Shown: positions 16,944-26,077 of the stretch, piece after piece
Layout of the letters: every line of letters begins with the position of its first letter
How positions within the stretch are numbered: the stretch's first letter is position 1
Translations under genes and position numbers: made by a program
Origin: Methylophilaceae bacterium
Lineage (GTDB): Bacteria > Pseudomonadota > Gammaproteobacteria > Burkholderiales > Methylophilaceae
DNA length: 37,456 nt
Assembly (NCBI GenBank): GCA_026419515.1
Contig: JANZZG010000017.1
Location: 1-37,456 of the forward strand
Direction of reading: 5' to 3'
Notes under the pieces: generated by a model
Databases searched by the model: none
The model's input: only the letters and a program-made list of their open reading frames with translations
Told to the model about the DNA's origin: nothing

Positions 16944-16972
16944 ATTCTAATAGTGATACGAATAACAATCAA
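16944..16972 (-). promoter_or_regulatory. Sigma-70 promoter of the rpsU-dnaG-rpoD operon
   Basis: On the minus strand TTGATT (-35, 16967-16972) and TAGAAT (-10, 16944-16949) are separated by 17 bases, five matches of six for each hexamer. The predicted start of transcription is near 16937, about 40 bases before rpsU. The -35 box ends four bases before the divergent tsaD start codon, so the two genes' control regions overlap. Confidence 0.75.
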
Positions 16973-16975
16973 TAT

Positions 16976-17992
16976 ATGCTTGTTTTAGGAATCGAAACCT
17001 CCTGTGATGAAACTGGGGTCGCTCTCTATGAAGTAGGGCGCGGCCTACTCGGACATGCTCTCTACTCACAAGCGCGCATGCATGCCGTCTATGGGGGGGT
17101 AGTGCCGGAACTGGCCTCACGAGACCATATTCGTCGTGTCTTACCTTTGATCGAGCAGATACTGGAATCGAGTGGGAAAAAATTGGGTGACATCGATGCC
17201 ATTGCCTATACTCAAGGCCCCGGGCTGGCAGGTGCACTGTTGGTCGGTGCCAGCATCGCAGAATCACTGGCTTTTGCCCTGAACGTGCCGGCGCTCCGCA
17301 TCCACCATCTCGAAGGGCACTTATTGTCTCCCCTGCTGGAGGAATCTCCTCCACCATTCCCATTTGTCGCCTTGCTGGTTTCGGGAGGACACACCCAGCT
17401 GATGCGGGTGGGAGGGCTCGGTGATTATGAATTGCTGGGCGATACATTGGACGACGCTGCTGGGGAGGCCTTCGACAAGACCGCTAAACTACTGGGCCTG
17501 CCCTATCCAGGAGGGCCCGCCATCTCTAAACTGGCCGAGTCCGGGTGTCCGGGCAAGTTCCATTTGCCGCGCCCCATGCTGGGGAGTGGTGATCTCAATT
17601 TCAGCTTTAGTGGACTGAAAACTTCGGTACTGAATCTGGTAACCCACCATCAGCCGCTGTCCGAACAGATACGCGCCGATATCGCCCGCGCCTTCCAAGA
17701 TGCAGTGGTCGAAGTGCTGGTGGGTAAAAGCATGGCGGCGCTCAAACACACAGGACTGGAGCGGCTGGTGGTATCGGGGGGGGTCGGCGCCAACCGACAG
17801 TTGCGCCAGTCACTAAATCACGCAGCGACTGAGCATGGCTGCAGCGTTTTCTACCCACGACTGGAGTTCTGCACCGACAACGGCGCAATGATTGCCTTTG
17901 CCGGCGCGATGCGGCTCCAGCGACAAACCGTTGGCGATCATGCATTTTCCGTCAAGCCGCGCTGGGATCTTGCCGATCTAACCGCGCCGTGA
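16976..17992 (+). CDS. tsaD: tRNA N6-threonylcarbamoyladenosine synthase subunit TsaD
   Basis: Transfers the threonylcarbamoyl group to A37 of ANN-decoding tRNAs, with TsaB and TsaE. The 338-residue ASKHA-fold protein has the family length. Metal-binding His111 and His115 lie in [14 protein letters not shown]. Other motifs are [67 protein letters not shown] and [12 protein letters not shown]. Divergent placement from rpsU-dnaG-rpoD is the same as in E. coli. No Shine-Dalgarno precedes the ATG, so the message may have a very short leader. Confidence 0.97.
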   Translation: MLVLGIETSCDETGVALYEVGRGLLGHALYSQARMHAVYGGVVPELASRDHIRRVLPLIEQILESSGKKLGDIDAIAYTQGPGLAGALLVGASIAESLAFALNVPALRIHHLEGHLLSPLLEESPPPFPFVALLVSGGHTQLMRVGGLGDYELLGDTLDDAAGEAFDKTAKLLGLPYPGGPAISKLAESGCPGKFHLPRPMLGSGDLNFSFSGLKTSVLNLVTHHQPLSEQIRADIARAFQDAVVEVLVGKSMAALKHTGLERLVVSGGVGANRQLRQSLNHAATEHGCSVFYPRLEFCTDNGAMIAFAGAMRLQRQTVGDHAFSVKPRWDLADLTAP

Positions 17993-18000
17993 ACCCCGCT

Positions 18001-18615
18001 TCATGATCGTGGTGGCGCAGCCCCCGGCCCAGGCTTTCCGAACCGGGTTTCGGTGCCATCCAGCAGCTTGCGAATATTGCTCCGATGTCGCCAAACCAAC
18101 ATTAGCGACAAGCCGACTACGGTCGCCGTCCGAACTTCTAGTCCCCAAATGGCAGCAGCAAAAAGCGGAGCCAATCCCGCAGAGACCAAAGCAGCCAGTG
18201 ACGAAATGCGCCAGATGGAAAAGATCAACAACCAGGTTCCCAAGACAATCGAACCCAGCCAAGGTGAAAGCGCCAGCAACGCTCCAGCCGCCGTTGCCAC
18301 TCCCTTGCCGCCTTTGAACCCATGGAAAACCGGGTAGACGTGACCCAGGAAAACTCCCCCCGCCACCACGCATACCACCGTCAGTGACAAGCCTAGACGT
18401 TGCGCCAGCCATACCGCCAGCCAACCTTTGCCGGCATCGCCCAACAACGTTAGCAAGGCTGCGGCTTTCTTGCCGCTACGCATCACGTTGGTTGCCCCCG
18501 GATTGCCGGAGCCATGCGTACGCGGATCAGGTAATCCAAATGCTTTGCAGACCAGGATACCGAAAGAAACCGAGCCCATCAGATAGGCCATGATGACAAA
18601 CAATGCTGCGTCCAT
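18001..18615 (-). CDS. plsY: Glycerol-3-phosphate acyltransferase PlsY
   Basis: Integral inner-membrane enzyme that transfers an acyl group from acyl phosphate to glycerol 3-phosphate, the first step of phospholipid synthesis. The 204-residue protein has about five to six membrane segments. It carries the three conserved loops: GSVSFGILVCKAFGLPDPRTHGSGNPGATNVMR, GHVYPVFHGFKGGKGVATAAG and the last with WRHRSNIRKLLDGTE. It is convergent with tsaD (8 bases apart) and divergent from folB, the arrangement also found in E. coli (tsaD / plsY / folB). Confidence 0.96.
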   Translation of the reverse strand: MDAALFVIMAYLMGSVSFGILVCKAFGLPDPRTHGSGNPGATNVMRSGKKAAALLTLLGDAGKGWLAVWLAQRLGLSLTVVCVVAGGVFLGHVYPVFHGFKGGKGVATAAGALLALSPWLGSIVLGTWLLIFSIWRISSLAALVSAGLAPLFAAAIWGLEVRTATVVGLSLMLVWRHRSNIRKLLDGTETRFGKPGPGAAPPRS

Positions 18616-18659
18616 GAAGCGCTATGGATTAGAATTCAACGAAACCGATTTTAAGCCAA

Positions 18660-19031
18660 ATGGACGTCATTTTCCTGCAAGAGATCAAAGTAGATACACG
18701 CATCGGCGTACCGGAATGGGAGCGCACGCGGCCACAAACCTTGCTTCTCGACATCGAGATCGGCCTGCCTCACAACCGGGCCTGCCAGAGCGACGCCATC
18801 GCCGACACCATCGATTATGGCCGCGTCGTCTCCCGCATCCGCGAGCATTTGTCCCAAGCCACGTTTCGCCTGCTGGAAGCGCTGGCTGAAAGCGTGGCAC
18901 AACTGATCATGCGCGAGTTTGGTGCCCCTTGGGTGAGGGTACGAGTCACCAAACCCGGGATACTGCCAGGCATCAGACAGCTTGGCATCATTTTGGAACG
19001 CGGCAAAAAATCGGTCTCTCCATACCCATAG
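18660..19031 (+). CDS. folB: Dihydroneopterin aldolase
   Basis: Cleaves dihydroneopterin to 6-hydroxymethyl-dihydropterin and glycolaldehyde in folate synthesis. The 123-residue length is usual. Active-site residues are visible: Glu21 (IGVPEWERT) binds the pterin, Tyr53 (TIDYGRV), and the catalytic Lys98 (RVTKPG). It diverges from plsY across 44 bases and lies 58 bases upstream of the kinase gene. Confidence 0.95.
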   Translation: MDVIFLQEIKVDTRIGVPEWERTRPQTLLLDIEIGLPHNRACQSDAIADTIDYGRVVSRIREHLSQATFRLLEALAESVAQLIMREFGAPWVRVRVTKPGILPGIRQLGIILERGKKSVSPYP

Positions 19032-19089
19032 CCAAATTCGGTCGCTTATGCGATGATGAAGCCCCCCTTGGCGTAGGGAGGAGCATAGC

Positions 19090-21612
19090 TTGAACAAGAA
19101 CTTCTGGAAAACAGACTGGTTCGCGGGACTACTGGTTTCACTATTATTTCTGTTTTTCGCCCGCAGCGCTACGCTACAAGGGTTGGAGCGTACAGCATAC
19201 GATTGGGGTGTACGCGCTTCCTCCCGTGTACCTGGCGACAAAGTGGTCCTCGTCGCCATCGATGACCAGAGCATCGCCAGCCTTGGCCGTTGGCCCTGGC
19301 CACGCGACGTACATGCGCGCATGATCGACTTGCTGGCTTCGGCCAAAGCCAAAGTAATTGGATACACTGTTTTTTTTACGGAGCCACAGCGTGACCCGGG
19401 CCTGGGTTATATCGAGAAAATCGCCCAAATCGCTGGGGCAACACCTGGCTCTCCCTTGGAAACACTCCTCCAAGAAGCGCAAGCTGCCTTGAATCCAGAC
19501 AAAAAGCTGGCGGAGAGCATCACCCGGGCCGGCAATGTGGTGTTGCCCATGGATATGTTACCTGGAGAACCCCACGGGCGACCCGACAAAGCATTACCAG
19601 ATGAAATCTTGCGTAATTCGGTGGGGAAGGTCACTGATCGTGTACGCGCCGTCGAAGAAGGACTGCTACCGATTCCTGCCGCTTCCATGGTGCCACCTAT
19701 TCCCGAAATTACCAAGGGCGTCCAAGCCATCGGCCATTTGTTACCTGGCCTCGATGTTGACGGCGCGGTGCGCACAGAACCCCTCGTGGTGCGCTACTAC
19801 GATCAATACTATCCCGCACTTTCCCTGCAAATTGTGGCCAGCTACCTCAATCTCAAGCCAGCCGACATTCACGCCAGACTGGGTGAAGGAATCAGCCTGG
19901 GCCGTCTCAACATCGCCACCGACCCCGTCCTACGCATGCACACCTACTTTTATGGGGAGCGCGAGGGTCATCCTGCTTTTCTCAAGCATTCGTTTTTTGA
20001 CGTGGTGCAGGGCAAGATCAAGCCCGAGCAATTCGCTGGAAAAATCGTACTGATCGGCGCCACGGCCACGGGCGTGGGCACCAGCCAAGTAACGCCGGTC
20101 TCGCCCTCGATGACGCCGGTCGAAACGCTGGCACACACGGTGACAAGCATCCTCAATGAACATTTCTTCATCGCACCTTCTTGGGCCGCCTGGGCAGAAG
20201 GAGGTGCCTGGTTATTGGTCGCACTCTATTTGGTCTTGTTTCTACCAAGACTCAAAGCCGGTATGGCTGCCGGCGTGACTGCACTCATGCTGACCCTGCT
20301 GCTTGTGACGCACTTCTCACTGATGACTCAGCAAGGAATGTGGTTGCAACTGATGATGCCCGCAACGATGCTGCTGAGCGGACATTTATTGCTGACCACC
20401 AAGCGTTTTCTGGTTACCGAGCGTAGCAAAGAAAAATCCGAGGCTGAATCGGCCGAAAGCAACCGTAGCTTGGGCTTGATGTACCAAGGTCAGGGACAAC
20501 TGGACATGGCATTCGACAAATTCCGCAAGTGCCCGATGGACGATTCGATGATGGATTTGCTGTACAACCTGGCGCTCGATTTCGAGCGCAAGCGTCAGTT
20601 CAACAAGGCCGAAGCCGTGTTCGCCTATATGGCCGACTTCAACCCCAAATACCGTGATCTGGAACAGCGTTTGGCACGCTCTAGAGCCATGGCGGAAACT
20701 GTCATCCTGGGCGGCGCCGGTGGCGTGCGCAGCAATGCCAGCATTCTGGCCGACGGCAGCATCGAAAAGCCCATGCTCGGTCGCTACCAGGTGGAAAAGG
20801 AACTGGGCAAAGGCGCCATGGGCGTGGTCTATCTCGGCACCGACCCCAAGATCAGCCGGACCGTTGCCATCAAGACCATGGCGCTGGCGCAGGAGTTCGA
20901 GCCGGATGAACTAGCCGAGGTCAAGGAGCGTTTCTTTCGTGAGGCGGAAACGGCTGGACGCCTCAATCATCCCAATATCGTCACGATCTACGATGCGGGC
21001 GAAGAGCATGATCTCTGTTATATCGCCATGGAATTCCTCAAGGGCAAAGACCTCACCCCTTACACCAAGCCTGGTCACCTGTTGCCCATTCCGCGCGTGA
21101 TGGACATCGTGCTCAAGGTAGCGGATGCGCTGGACTACGCTCATGCACACAATGTGGTGCATCGCGACATCAAACCTGCCAACATTATGTATGAGATGGA
21201 AACCGGCAACGTCAAAGTAACGGATTTCGGCATCGCCCGCATCACCGATTCGTCCAAAACCAAAACTGGCATGGTATTGGGCACCCCCTCTTACATGTCG
21301 CCCGAACAGCTGTCCGGCAAAAAAGTAGATGGCCGTTCCGATTTGTTCTCTCTGGGCGTGATGACATACCAGCTGACAACCGGCCAGTTGCCGTTTCAAG
21401 GTGATTCGATGGCCACGCTCATGTTCAAGATCGCCAATGAGCCTCATGCACCAGCCACCACACTCCGGCCCGACTTGCCACCTTGCCTGTCTGCCATCAT
21501 CGACAAAATGCTGGAAAAAGATTTCGAAAAGCGCTATCAGCGTGGCGCCGAAATTGTGGCAGACTTGCGCAAATGCTGGGCGATCATCAAGGCAGGGATG
21601 GTGAAAAAATGA
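19090..21612 (+). CDS. CHASE2-TPR-serine/threonine protein kinase
   Basis: An 840-residue membrane receptor kinase. A first membrane segment (about 11-27) leads to a periplasmic CHASE2 sensor (about 30-340, VVLVAIDDQSIASLGRWPWPRDVHARMIDLL). Three membrane segments follow (about 364-440), then a TPR-like helical linker (about 457-540), then a Hanks-type kinase (562-832). The kinase is complete: glycine loop GKGAMGVVY, Lys595 (VAIKTM), catalytic HRDIKPAN (His691-Asp693), DFG Asp712 and GTPSYMSPEQ. It starts at TTG 19090, with GGGAGGAG six bases before it. Its stop overlaps the start of a PP2C phosphatase gene (ATGA). FHA and HD-GYP genes follow, so it heads a phospho-signalling operon. Its ligand is unknown. 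Confidence 0.93.
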   Translation: MNKNFWKTDWFAGLLVSLLFLFFARSATLQGLERTAYDWGVRASSRVPGDKVVLVAIDDQSIASLGRWPWPRDVHARMIDLLASAKAKVIGYTVFFTEPQRDPGLGYIEKIAQIAGATPGSPLETLLQEAQAALNPDKKLAESITRAGNVVLPMDMLPGEPHGRPDKALPDEILRNSVGKVTDRVRAVEEGLLPIPAASMVPPIPEITKGVQAIGHLLPGLDVDGAVRTEPLVVRYYDQYYPALSLQIVASYLNLKPADIHARLGEGISLGRLNIATDPVLRMHTYFYGEREGHPAFLKHSFFDVVQGKIKPEQFAGKIVLIGATATGVGTSQVTPVSPSMTPVETLAHTVTSILNEHFFIAPSWAAWAEGGAWLLVALYLVLFLPRLKAGMAAGVTALMLTLLLVTHFSLMTQQGMWLQLMMPATMLLSGHLLLTTKRFLVTERSKEKSEAESAESNRSLGLMYQGQGQLDMAFDKFRKCPMDDSMMDLLYNLALDFERKRQFNKAEAVFAYMADFNPKYRDLEQRLARSRAMAETVILGGAGGVRSNASILADGSIEKPMLGRYQVEKELGKGAMGVVYLGTDPKISRTVAIKTMALAQEFEPDELAEVKERFFREAETAGRLNHPNIVTIYDAGEEHDLCYIAMEFLKGKDLTPYTKPGHLLPIPRVMDIVLKVADALDYAHAHNVVHRDIKPANIMYEMETGNVKVTDFGIARITDSSKTKTGMVLGTPSYMSPEQLSGKKVDGRSDLFSLGVMTYQLTTGQLPFQGDSMATLMFKIANEPHAPATTLRPDLPPCLSAIIDKMLEKDFEKRYQRGAEIVADLRKCWAIIKAGMVKK

Positions 21613-22436
21613 ACCTGACGGGAATATTGGAAGTCGTCCGACTCACCGATGTAGGGAAACGGCGCGACCACAACGAAGATGCGGTCGCAAGCGATGTCGA
21701 AAGCGGTCTCTTGGTACTGGCGGATGGGATGGGGGGCTACAAAGCCGGTGAGGTGGCCAGTGAAATTGCCGTGCTAACCCTGGTGTCCGAATTGCGTGAG
21801 GCGTTGCTCAACATGCCAGCCGGTGAAACCGACCCCGACACTGGACTATTACGCGAAAGCATTGCTTTGCGGGATGCTGTGGCGAAGGCCAATGCAGCCA
21901 TTTACAACGTATCGCAAAGCCAACCCCAATGTGCTGGTATGGGGACTACCTTGGTCGCTGCCGTATTCACCGACAATCGGGTCTGTGTCGGCCACATCGG
22001 TGATTCGCGCCTCTACCGTATGCGTGGCGAGGCATTCCACCAGCTCACCGAAGATCATTCCCTGCTCAATGAGCAGCTCAAATCCGGATTGATCACACCG
22101 GAACAGGCCAAGCAGTCGCACAACAAAAACCTGGTGACGCGCGCGCTCGGCATCGATCCGGAAGTCGAGCTGGAACTACACGAATACGACGTGATGCCAG
22201 GCGATATCTATCTGCTATGCTCTGATGGCCTCTCGGACTTGGTCGAGGATGAAGAAATCCAGTTGACGTTGACCGCACTTTCCGCCAATCTTGAGCTTGC
22301 AGCACATCAGTTGGTTCAAATGGCCAATGATAATGGCGGGAAAGACAACATCTCGGTCATACTGGCGCGTCCACTCAAGCCGTTTCCGCGGCATCGCGGG
22401 TGGAAGCATTCATTGTTGGAATGGTTTAAACATTAG
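21609..22436 (+). CDS. PP2C-type serine/threonine phosphatase
   Basis: A 275-residue Mn/Mg-dependent protein phosphatase of the Stp1/PrpC type, probably reversing the adjacent kinase. The metal-binding aspartates lie in the usual motifs: GKRRDHNEDAVAS, VLADGMGGYKAGEVAS, VGHIGDSRLYRMR, LTEDHS, LLCSDGLSDLVEDEE and NGGKDNISVILA. The start is ATG 21609, which overlaps the kinase stop by four bases. Longer readings from 21483 only repeat kinase sequence in another frame. The C-terminal tail (PFPRHRGWKHSLLEWFKH) is short and amphipathic, without a membrane segment. The FHA gene begins 10 bases later. Confidence 0.95.
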   Translation: MNLTGILEVVRLTDVGKRRDHNEDAVASDVESGLLVLADGMGGYKAGEVASEIAVLTLVSELREALLNMPAGETDPDTGLLRESIALRDAVAKANAAIYNVSQSQPQCAGMGTTLVAAVFTDNRVCVGHIGDSRLYRMRGEAFHQLTEDHSLLNEQLKSGLITPEQAKQSHNKNLVTRALGIDPEVELELHEYDVMPGDIYLLCSDGLSDLVEDEEIQLTLTALSANLELAAHQLVQMANDNGGKDNISVILARPLKPFPRHRGWKHSLLEWFKH

Positions 22437-22445
22437 GTTTAAGTC

Positions 22446-23219
22446 ATGGCAAAGCTGATATTGACACTAGACGGAGTGCCGCTGGGCGAGTATGAGCTCG
22501 ACAAAGAGCTCGTCACCATAGGCCGACGGCCTAGTAACGACATCCATATCGACAACCTCGCCATCAGTGGAAATCATGCCGTGGTCCGCACCATCGGCAA
22601 AGATTCATTCTTGGAAGACCTCGACAGCACCAATGGAACCATCGTCAATGGCAAACCCATCAAGAAGCATATCCTGCAGCATGGCGATGTCATCGAGCTC
22701 GGTAAATATCAACTGAAGTACGTGAGCCTGGATGCGTTTACTTCCACTTCTGCTGGGGTACCAGCCGACGATTTGGAGAAAACCATGATTATTCGTCCCT
22801 CGGCCATGAAGTCGGCCCCGCTGGATGCCTCTTCCACCGCCTCCCAGTCTTCGGCAAAGAGCAATCTGCAGAACACCACTACGATCCAAGAAGCCACGCA
22901 AGAAAGTGCTGCTTCTGCAGCAATGAAGGCACCCACTTCGACCGGTGGAACCATGCTGGGTCATATTCAAATATTGAACGGGCCAAACGCTGGACGTGAA
23001 CTCGTGCTCAACAAGACGCTGACCACGCTCGGCAAGCCAGGGGTTCAAGTTGCAGTGATCACGCGTAGACCGCAAGGGTACTTCATTACGCATGTAGAAG
23101 GGGCCAACCACCCCATCGTCAATGGGCAATCAGTGGGCGCTCAGGCGCATGAACTGCATGACCACGACATCATCGAGATTGCCGGTGTCAAAATGGAATT
23201 TTTCATCACTCAAGGATGA
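22446..23219 (+). CDS. Two-FHA-domain signalling adaptor
   Basis: A 257-residue soluble protein. FHA domain 1 (about 1-95) is canonical, with the phospho-threonine-binding residues in IGRRPSNDIHID, SGNH (41-44) and STNGT (61-65, followed by VNG). A low-complexity Ser/Thr/Ala linker (100-170) follows, carrying EKTMIIRP with Thr113, a possible target of the kinase encoded upstream. FHA domain 2 (about 172-257) keeps the fold and VNG loop but lacks the Arg and Ser-x-x-His of the binding site, so it probably does not bind phospho-peptides in the standard way. It should link kinase activity to a partner, perhaps the HD-GYP protein downstream. Confidence 0.93.
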   Translation: MAKLILTLDGVPLGEYELDKELVTIGRRPSNDIHIDNLAISGNHAVVRTIGKDSFLEDLDSTNGTIVNGKPIKKHILQHGDVIELGKYQLKYVSLDAFTSTSAGVPADDLEKTMIIRPSAMKSAPLDASSTASQSSAKSNLQNTTTIQEATQESAASAAMKAPTSTGGTMLGHIQILNGPNAGRELVLNKTLTTLGKPGVQVAVITRRPQGYFITHVEGANHPIVNGQSVGAQAHELHDHDIIEIAGVKMEFFITQG

Positions 23220-23243
23220 GAGTTGGTTTCACTACCAACCTCT
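23219..23243 (+). other. Hairpin between the FHA and HD-GYP genes
   Basis: AGAG-TTGGT, a six-base loop and ACCAA-C-CTCT form a 9-bp stem with one bulged C, directly at the FHA stop codon. No T tract follows. It could be a processing site or a weak pause that sets the level of the HD-GYP message. Confidence 0.35.
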
Positions 23244-23260
23244 GACAACCGTCAAACACC

Positions 23261-24886
23261 ATGTCTGACCATCTACGGGCGCTTTTGGACAATATCGAGC
23301 GACTCAACCGCATTGGCGTAGCACTCTCTGCCGAACGGGACAGTGCTCGATTGTTGGAAATGATTCTTTTGGGGGCCAAAGAGATTACCAATGCGGATGG
23401 CGGCACCATATACACCGTCACCGACGATCGTCGCCTCAAATTCGAGATCATGCGGACCGACTCGCTCGGCATCGCGATGGGCGGCACGACTGGCAAGGAA
23501 ATCCCATTCCCACCATTACCGCTCTATCTCGAGGATGGTCGACCCAACAACAACATGGTGGCCGCTTATGCCGTGCTCAACGATAAAACCGTCAACATCG
23601 CCGACGCTTATGTAGAAGAGGGGTTTGATTTTTCGGGAACGCGCAAATTCGATCAAACCACGGGATATCGCTCCAAGTCTTTCCTCACCATTCCAATGAA
23701 AAATCATGAGAATGAAATCATTGGGGTGTTGCAATTACTCAACGCGCTCGATCCCCACACCGGCAAAATCACCGCTTTTTCATCGGAAAAGCAGCGACTG
23801 GCCGAATCACTCGCGTCCCAGGCTGCGGTAGCGCTCACCAACCACAATTTGATCGAAGGTCTGAAAAAACTCTTTGAATCTTTCATCGAGCTCATTGCCG
23901 ACGCCATCGATGAGAAATCGCCTTATACCGGCGGCCATTGCAGACGTGTTCCAGAGCTCGCGATGATGATTGCCGAAGCCGCAGTCCATGCCAAAGAAGG
24001 GCCTTTCAAAGATTTTTACATGTCCGACAAAGAAATGTACGAGCTGCGTATCGCAGCTTGGCTGCATGATTGCGGCAAGGTCACGACGCCACAGGAAGTG
24101 GTCGACAAACCCACCAAACTTTCTACCATTTTCGACCGCATCGAGCTCATTGCCACCCGTTACGAGGTCTTGAAACGAGATGCCGAAATCGAGATGCTTC
24201 GCGCCAAGTTAGAGGCTATGGAACAAGGCAAGCGAAATGTGGCCTCAAAACTAGAAAAAGCATATCGCCAGAAAATCATGCAGTACGAAGAAGAGCTTGC
24301 GTTTCTTCGCCACGCCAATTTCGGCAGCGAATTCATGCGTCCGGAAGATCAACAGCGGGTGATCGAGATTTCCAAACGCACGTGGGTATTCAAAGGTGAA
24401 ATCCAACCTTTCTTGAGCGAGAACGAGGTGGAGAACCTCAACATTACACGCGGCACCCTGACCCAGGCCGAGCGGCAAATCATCAACAACCACATCGTGG
24501 TCACCATCGACATGTTGGAAAAGCTCCCTTACCCCAAAGACCTACGCCGTGTTCCAGAGTATGCGGGGGGACATCATGAACGTATGGATGGCAAAGGTTA
24601 CCCTCGTGGTCTGACACGCGAACAAATGTCGATTCCGGCTCGTATCATGGGCATCGCCGACATTTTCGAAGCGCTCACCGCCCGGGACCGCCCCTACAAG
24701 AAAGCCAAAACCCTCACCGAGTCCCTTCACATTTTGGGCAAGATGAAAGAGGACAATCATATCGATCCGGATATTTTCGACCTCTTCATCCGTGAAAAAA
24801 TCTACCTCAAATATGCCCAACAATTCCTGGAGCCGGAACAGATAGACGAGGTTGACGAATCCAAGATTCCAGGTTATACCCCCTAA
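23261..24886 (+). CDS. GAF-HD-GYP protein (putative cyclic-di-GMP phosphodiesterase)
   Basis: A 541-residue soluble protein. A GAF sensor domain (about 10-195) precedes an HD-GYP domain (about 205-510). The phosphodiesterase residues are present: HCRRVPEL (226-233), the HD pair His269-Asp270 (WLHDCGK), His411, the HHE pair (438-440) and GKGYP (444-448), with ADIFEALTARDRPYK after them. A stretch of about 120 residues (290-405), largely coiled-coil (KRDAEIEMLRAKLEAMEQGKRN), is inserted between HDCGK and His411, where normal HD-GYP domains have about 30. It follows the FHA gene by 41 bases and ends the kinase operon. Cyclic-di-GMP hydrolysis is expected from the motifs but not proven. Confidence 0.9.
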   Translation: MSDHLRALLDNIERLNRIGVALSAERDSARLLEMILLGAKEITNADGGTIYTVTDDRRLKFEIMRTDSLGIAMGGTTGKEIPFPPLPLYLEDGRPNNNMVAAYAVLNDKTVNIADAYVEEGFDFSGTRKFDQTTGYRSKSFLTIPMKNHENEIIGVLQLLNALDPHTGKITAFSSEKQRLAESLASQAAVALTNHNLIEGLKKLFESFIELIADAIDEKSPYTGGHCRRVPELAMMIAEAAVHAKEGPFKDFYMSDKEMYELRIAAWLHDCGKVTTPQEVVDKPTKLSTIFDRIELIATRYEVLKRDAEIEMLRAKLEAMEQGKRNVASKLEKAYRQKIMQYEEELAFLRHANFGSEFMRPEDQQRVIEISKRTWVFKGEIQPFLSENEVENLNITRGTLTQAERQIINNHIVVTIDMLEKLPYPKDLRRVPEYAGGHHERMDGKGYPRGLTREQMSIPARIMGIADIFEALTARDRPYKKAKTLTESLHILGKMKEDNHIDPDIFDLFIREKIYLKYAQQFLEPEQIDEVDESKIPGYTP

Positions 24887-24892
24887 CCAACC

Positions 24893-26008
24893 CTACCCGC
24901 CCAGCCGCTCTTCTTCGATCAGCCATTTGCCACCACTCTTGATCATGAGGAGGGTCTTGCGGGTCGTCGTCTGCAAGCCGTCTGAATGATAACGTTGCCG
25001 AAAAGTGACTGTTGCGTGCACCTCATCGCGCAACGTCACCCGGGGAGACTCCACTGTCACACGGATCCTTCTCGGTTTTTGCAGACGTTCGCGCCGCAGT
25101 TTCTCCCATTCCCCACGCGACTGTCCATTAGGAGTCCGAAATCCCTTGGCATAATGGGCCAGATAAGTCGATACGTCCTGACGCGACCAAGCAGCCGCCC
25201 AAGCACGCACCGCGGCAAGAATGGCTTGCTCCTGCTGCACCGTCTCAGACCGAGGCTCTTGCTGCATGGTAGGCTTGGAGGATGGTTCTATGGCTGACGT
25301 GGCAGACTCGTCTTGACGACCTGGATCGATGAAGGCGGGAGGCAGCCTTGGGGCTTCCGTCACCTCAATCGCCATTTCATCGATTTCTATCCGTCGTGGA
25401 CGCCCGGAAGCACTGGTGCGACTCTTCGGAATGTCCGAAAGCATGCTGAGCCTGTCTCCTTCCACGTGCTGACGTCCCACGGACTGCTTGGCTACCCGAC
25501 CATAGTTGTCGCACAGTTCTTTGATCAGAACGGCGGTGGGACGTCCTCCTTTGGAGGTCTGTAATACCTGATCATACGCCTGTGCTGCCAAACGCGCGTA
25601 TATTTCACCGAGATTGCGGTGCGCCAGGGCATAAGCCGTATCGGTGCGTAGGGCGCGTTCCAACGTCTCACGCGCCTCCTCCAATCGCCCTTGCTCCGCA
25701 TACAACACGGCCAGGTTGTTATACGGTTCTGGTAAGTCAGGATAATCTTGAATCAACTTGGTGAACACCTGGATTGCCTCGTCCATCCGCTTCAGCTCCG
25801 CCAACAACATTCCCTTCCGAAAACGCATCTGGGTAATATTGCGACCCCAAGCATCCTTGGGCTGGCTGCCCAGAAAGGCGTCGATTTTTTCCAATGCCTG
25901 CAATCGTTGACCTTTTTTCGCCAACTTGTCTATTTCATCCACAGGGTCAACGGCATTGGCCGTTACAGGCAGTAAGAGACACAGCAACAAAACGATGAAA
26001 GCTTTCAT
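24893..26008 (-). CDS. Exported TPR protein with NTF2-like (Cds6-type) C-terminus
   Basis: A 371-residue protein with a signal peptide (1-19, ending ANA). TPR repeats span about 25-160 (DEAIQVFTKLIQDYPDLPEPYNNLAVLYAEQ, LEEARETLERALRTDTAYALAHRNLGEIYARL). A disordered linker follows (about 200-255). The C-terminal domain (about 258-371) contains VRAWAAAWSRQDVSTYLAHYAKGF and KSGGKWLIEEERL, features of the NTF2-like domain found in L,D-transpeptidase-associated proteins. No catalytic residues are evident. A cell-envelope role is plausible. It is convergent with the HD-GYP gene (6 bases apart). Confidence 0.8.
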   Translation of the reverse strand: MKAFIVLLLCLLLPVTANAVDPVDEIDKLAKKGQRLQALEKIDAFLGSQPKDAWGRNITQMRFRKGMLLAELKRMDEAIQVFTKLIQDYPDLPEPYNNLAVLYAEQGRLEEARETLERALRTDTAYALAHRNLGEIYARLAAQAYDQVLQTSKGGRPTAVLIKELCDNYGRVAKQSVGRQHVEGDRLSMLSDIPKSRTSASGRPRRIEIDEMAIEVTEAPRLPPAFIDPGRQDESATSAIEPSSKPTMQQEPRSETVQQEQAILAAVRAWAAAWSRQDVSTYLAHYAKGFRTPNGQSRGEWEKLRRERLQKPRRIRVTVESPRVTLRDEVHATVTFRQRYHSDGLQTTTRKTLLMIKSGGKWLIEEERLGG

Positions 26009-26077
26009 GGAGCTAACGTATAATTGACCCAGGATCGAGCCTGATTATAGGGCGAATTCCCGTTTTACGTTGATGAT

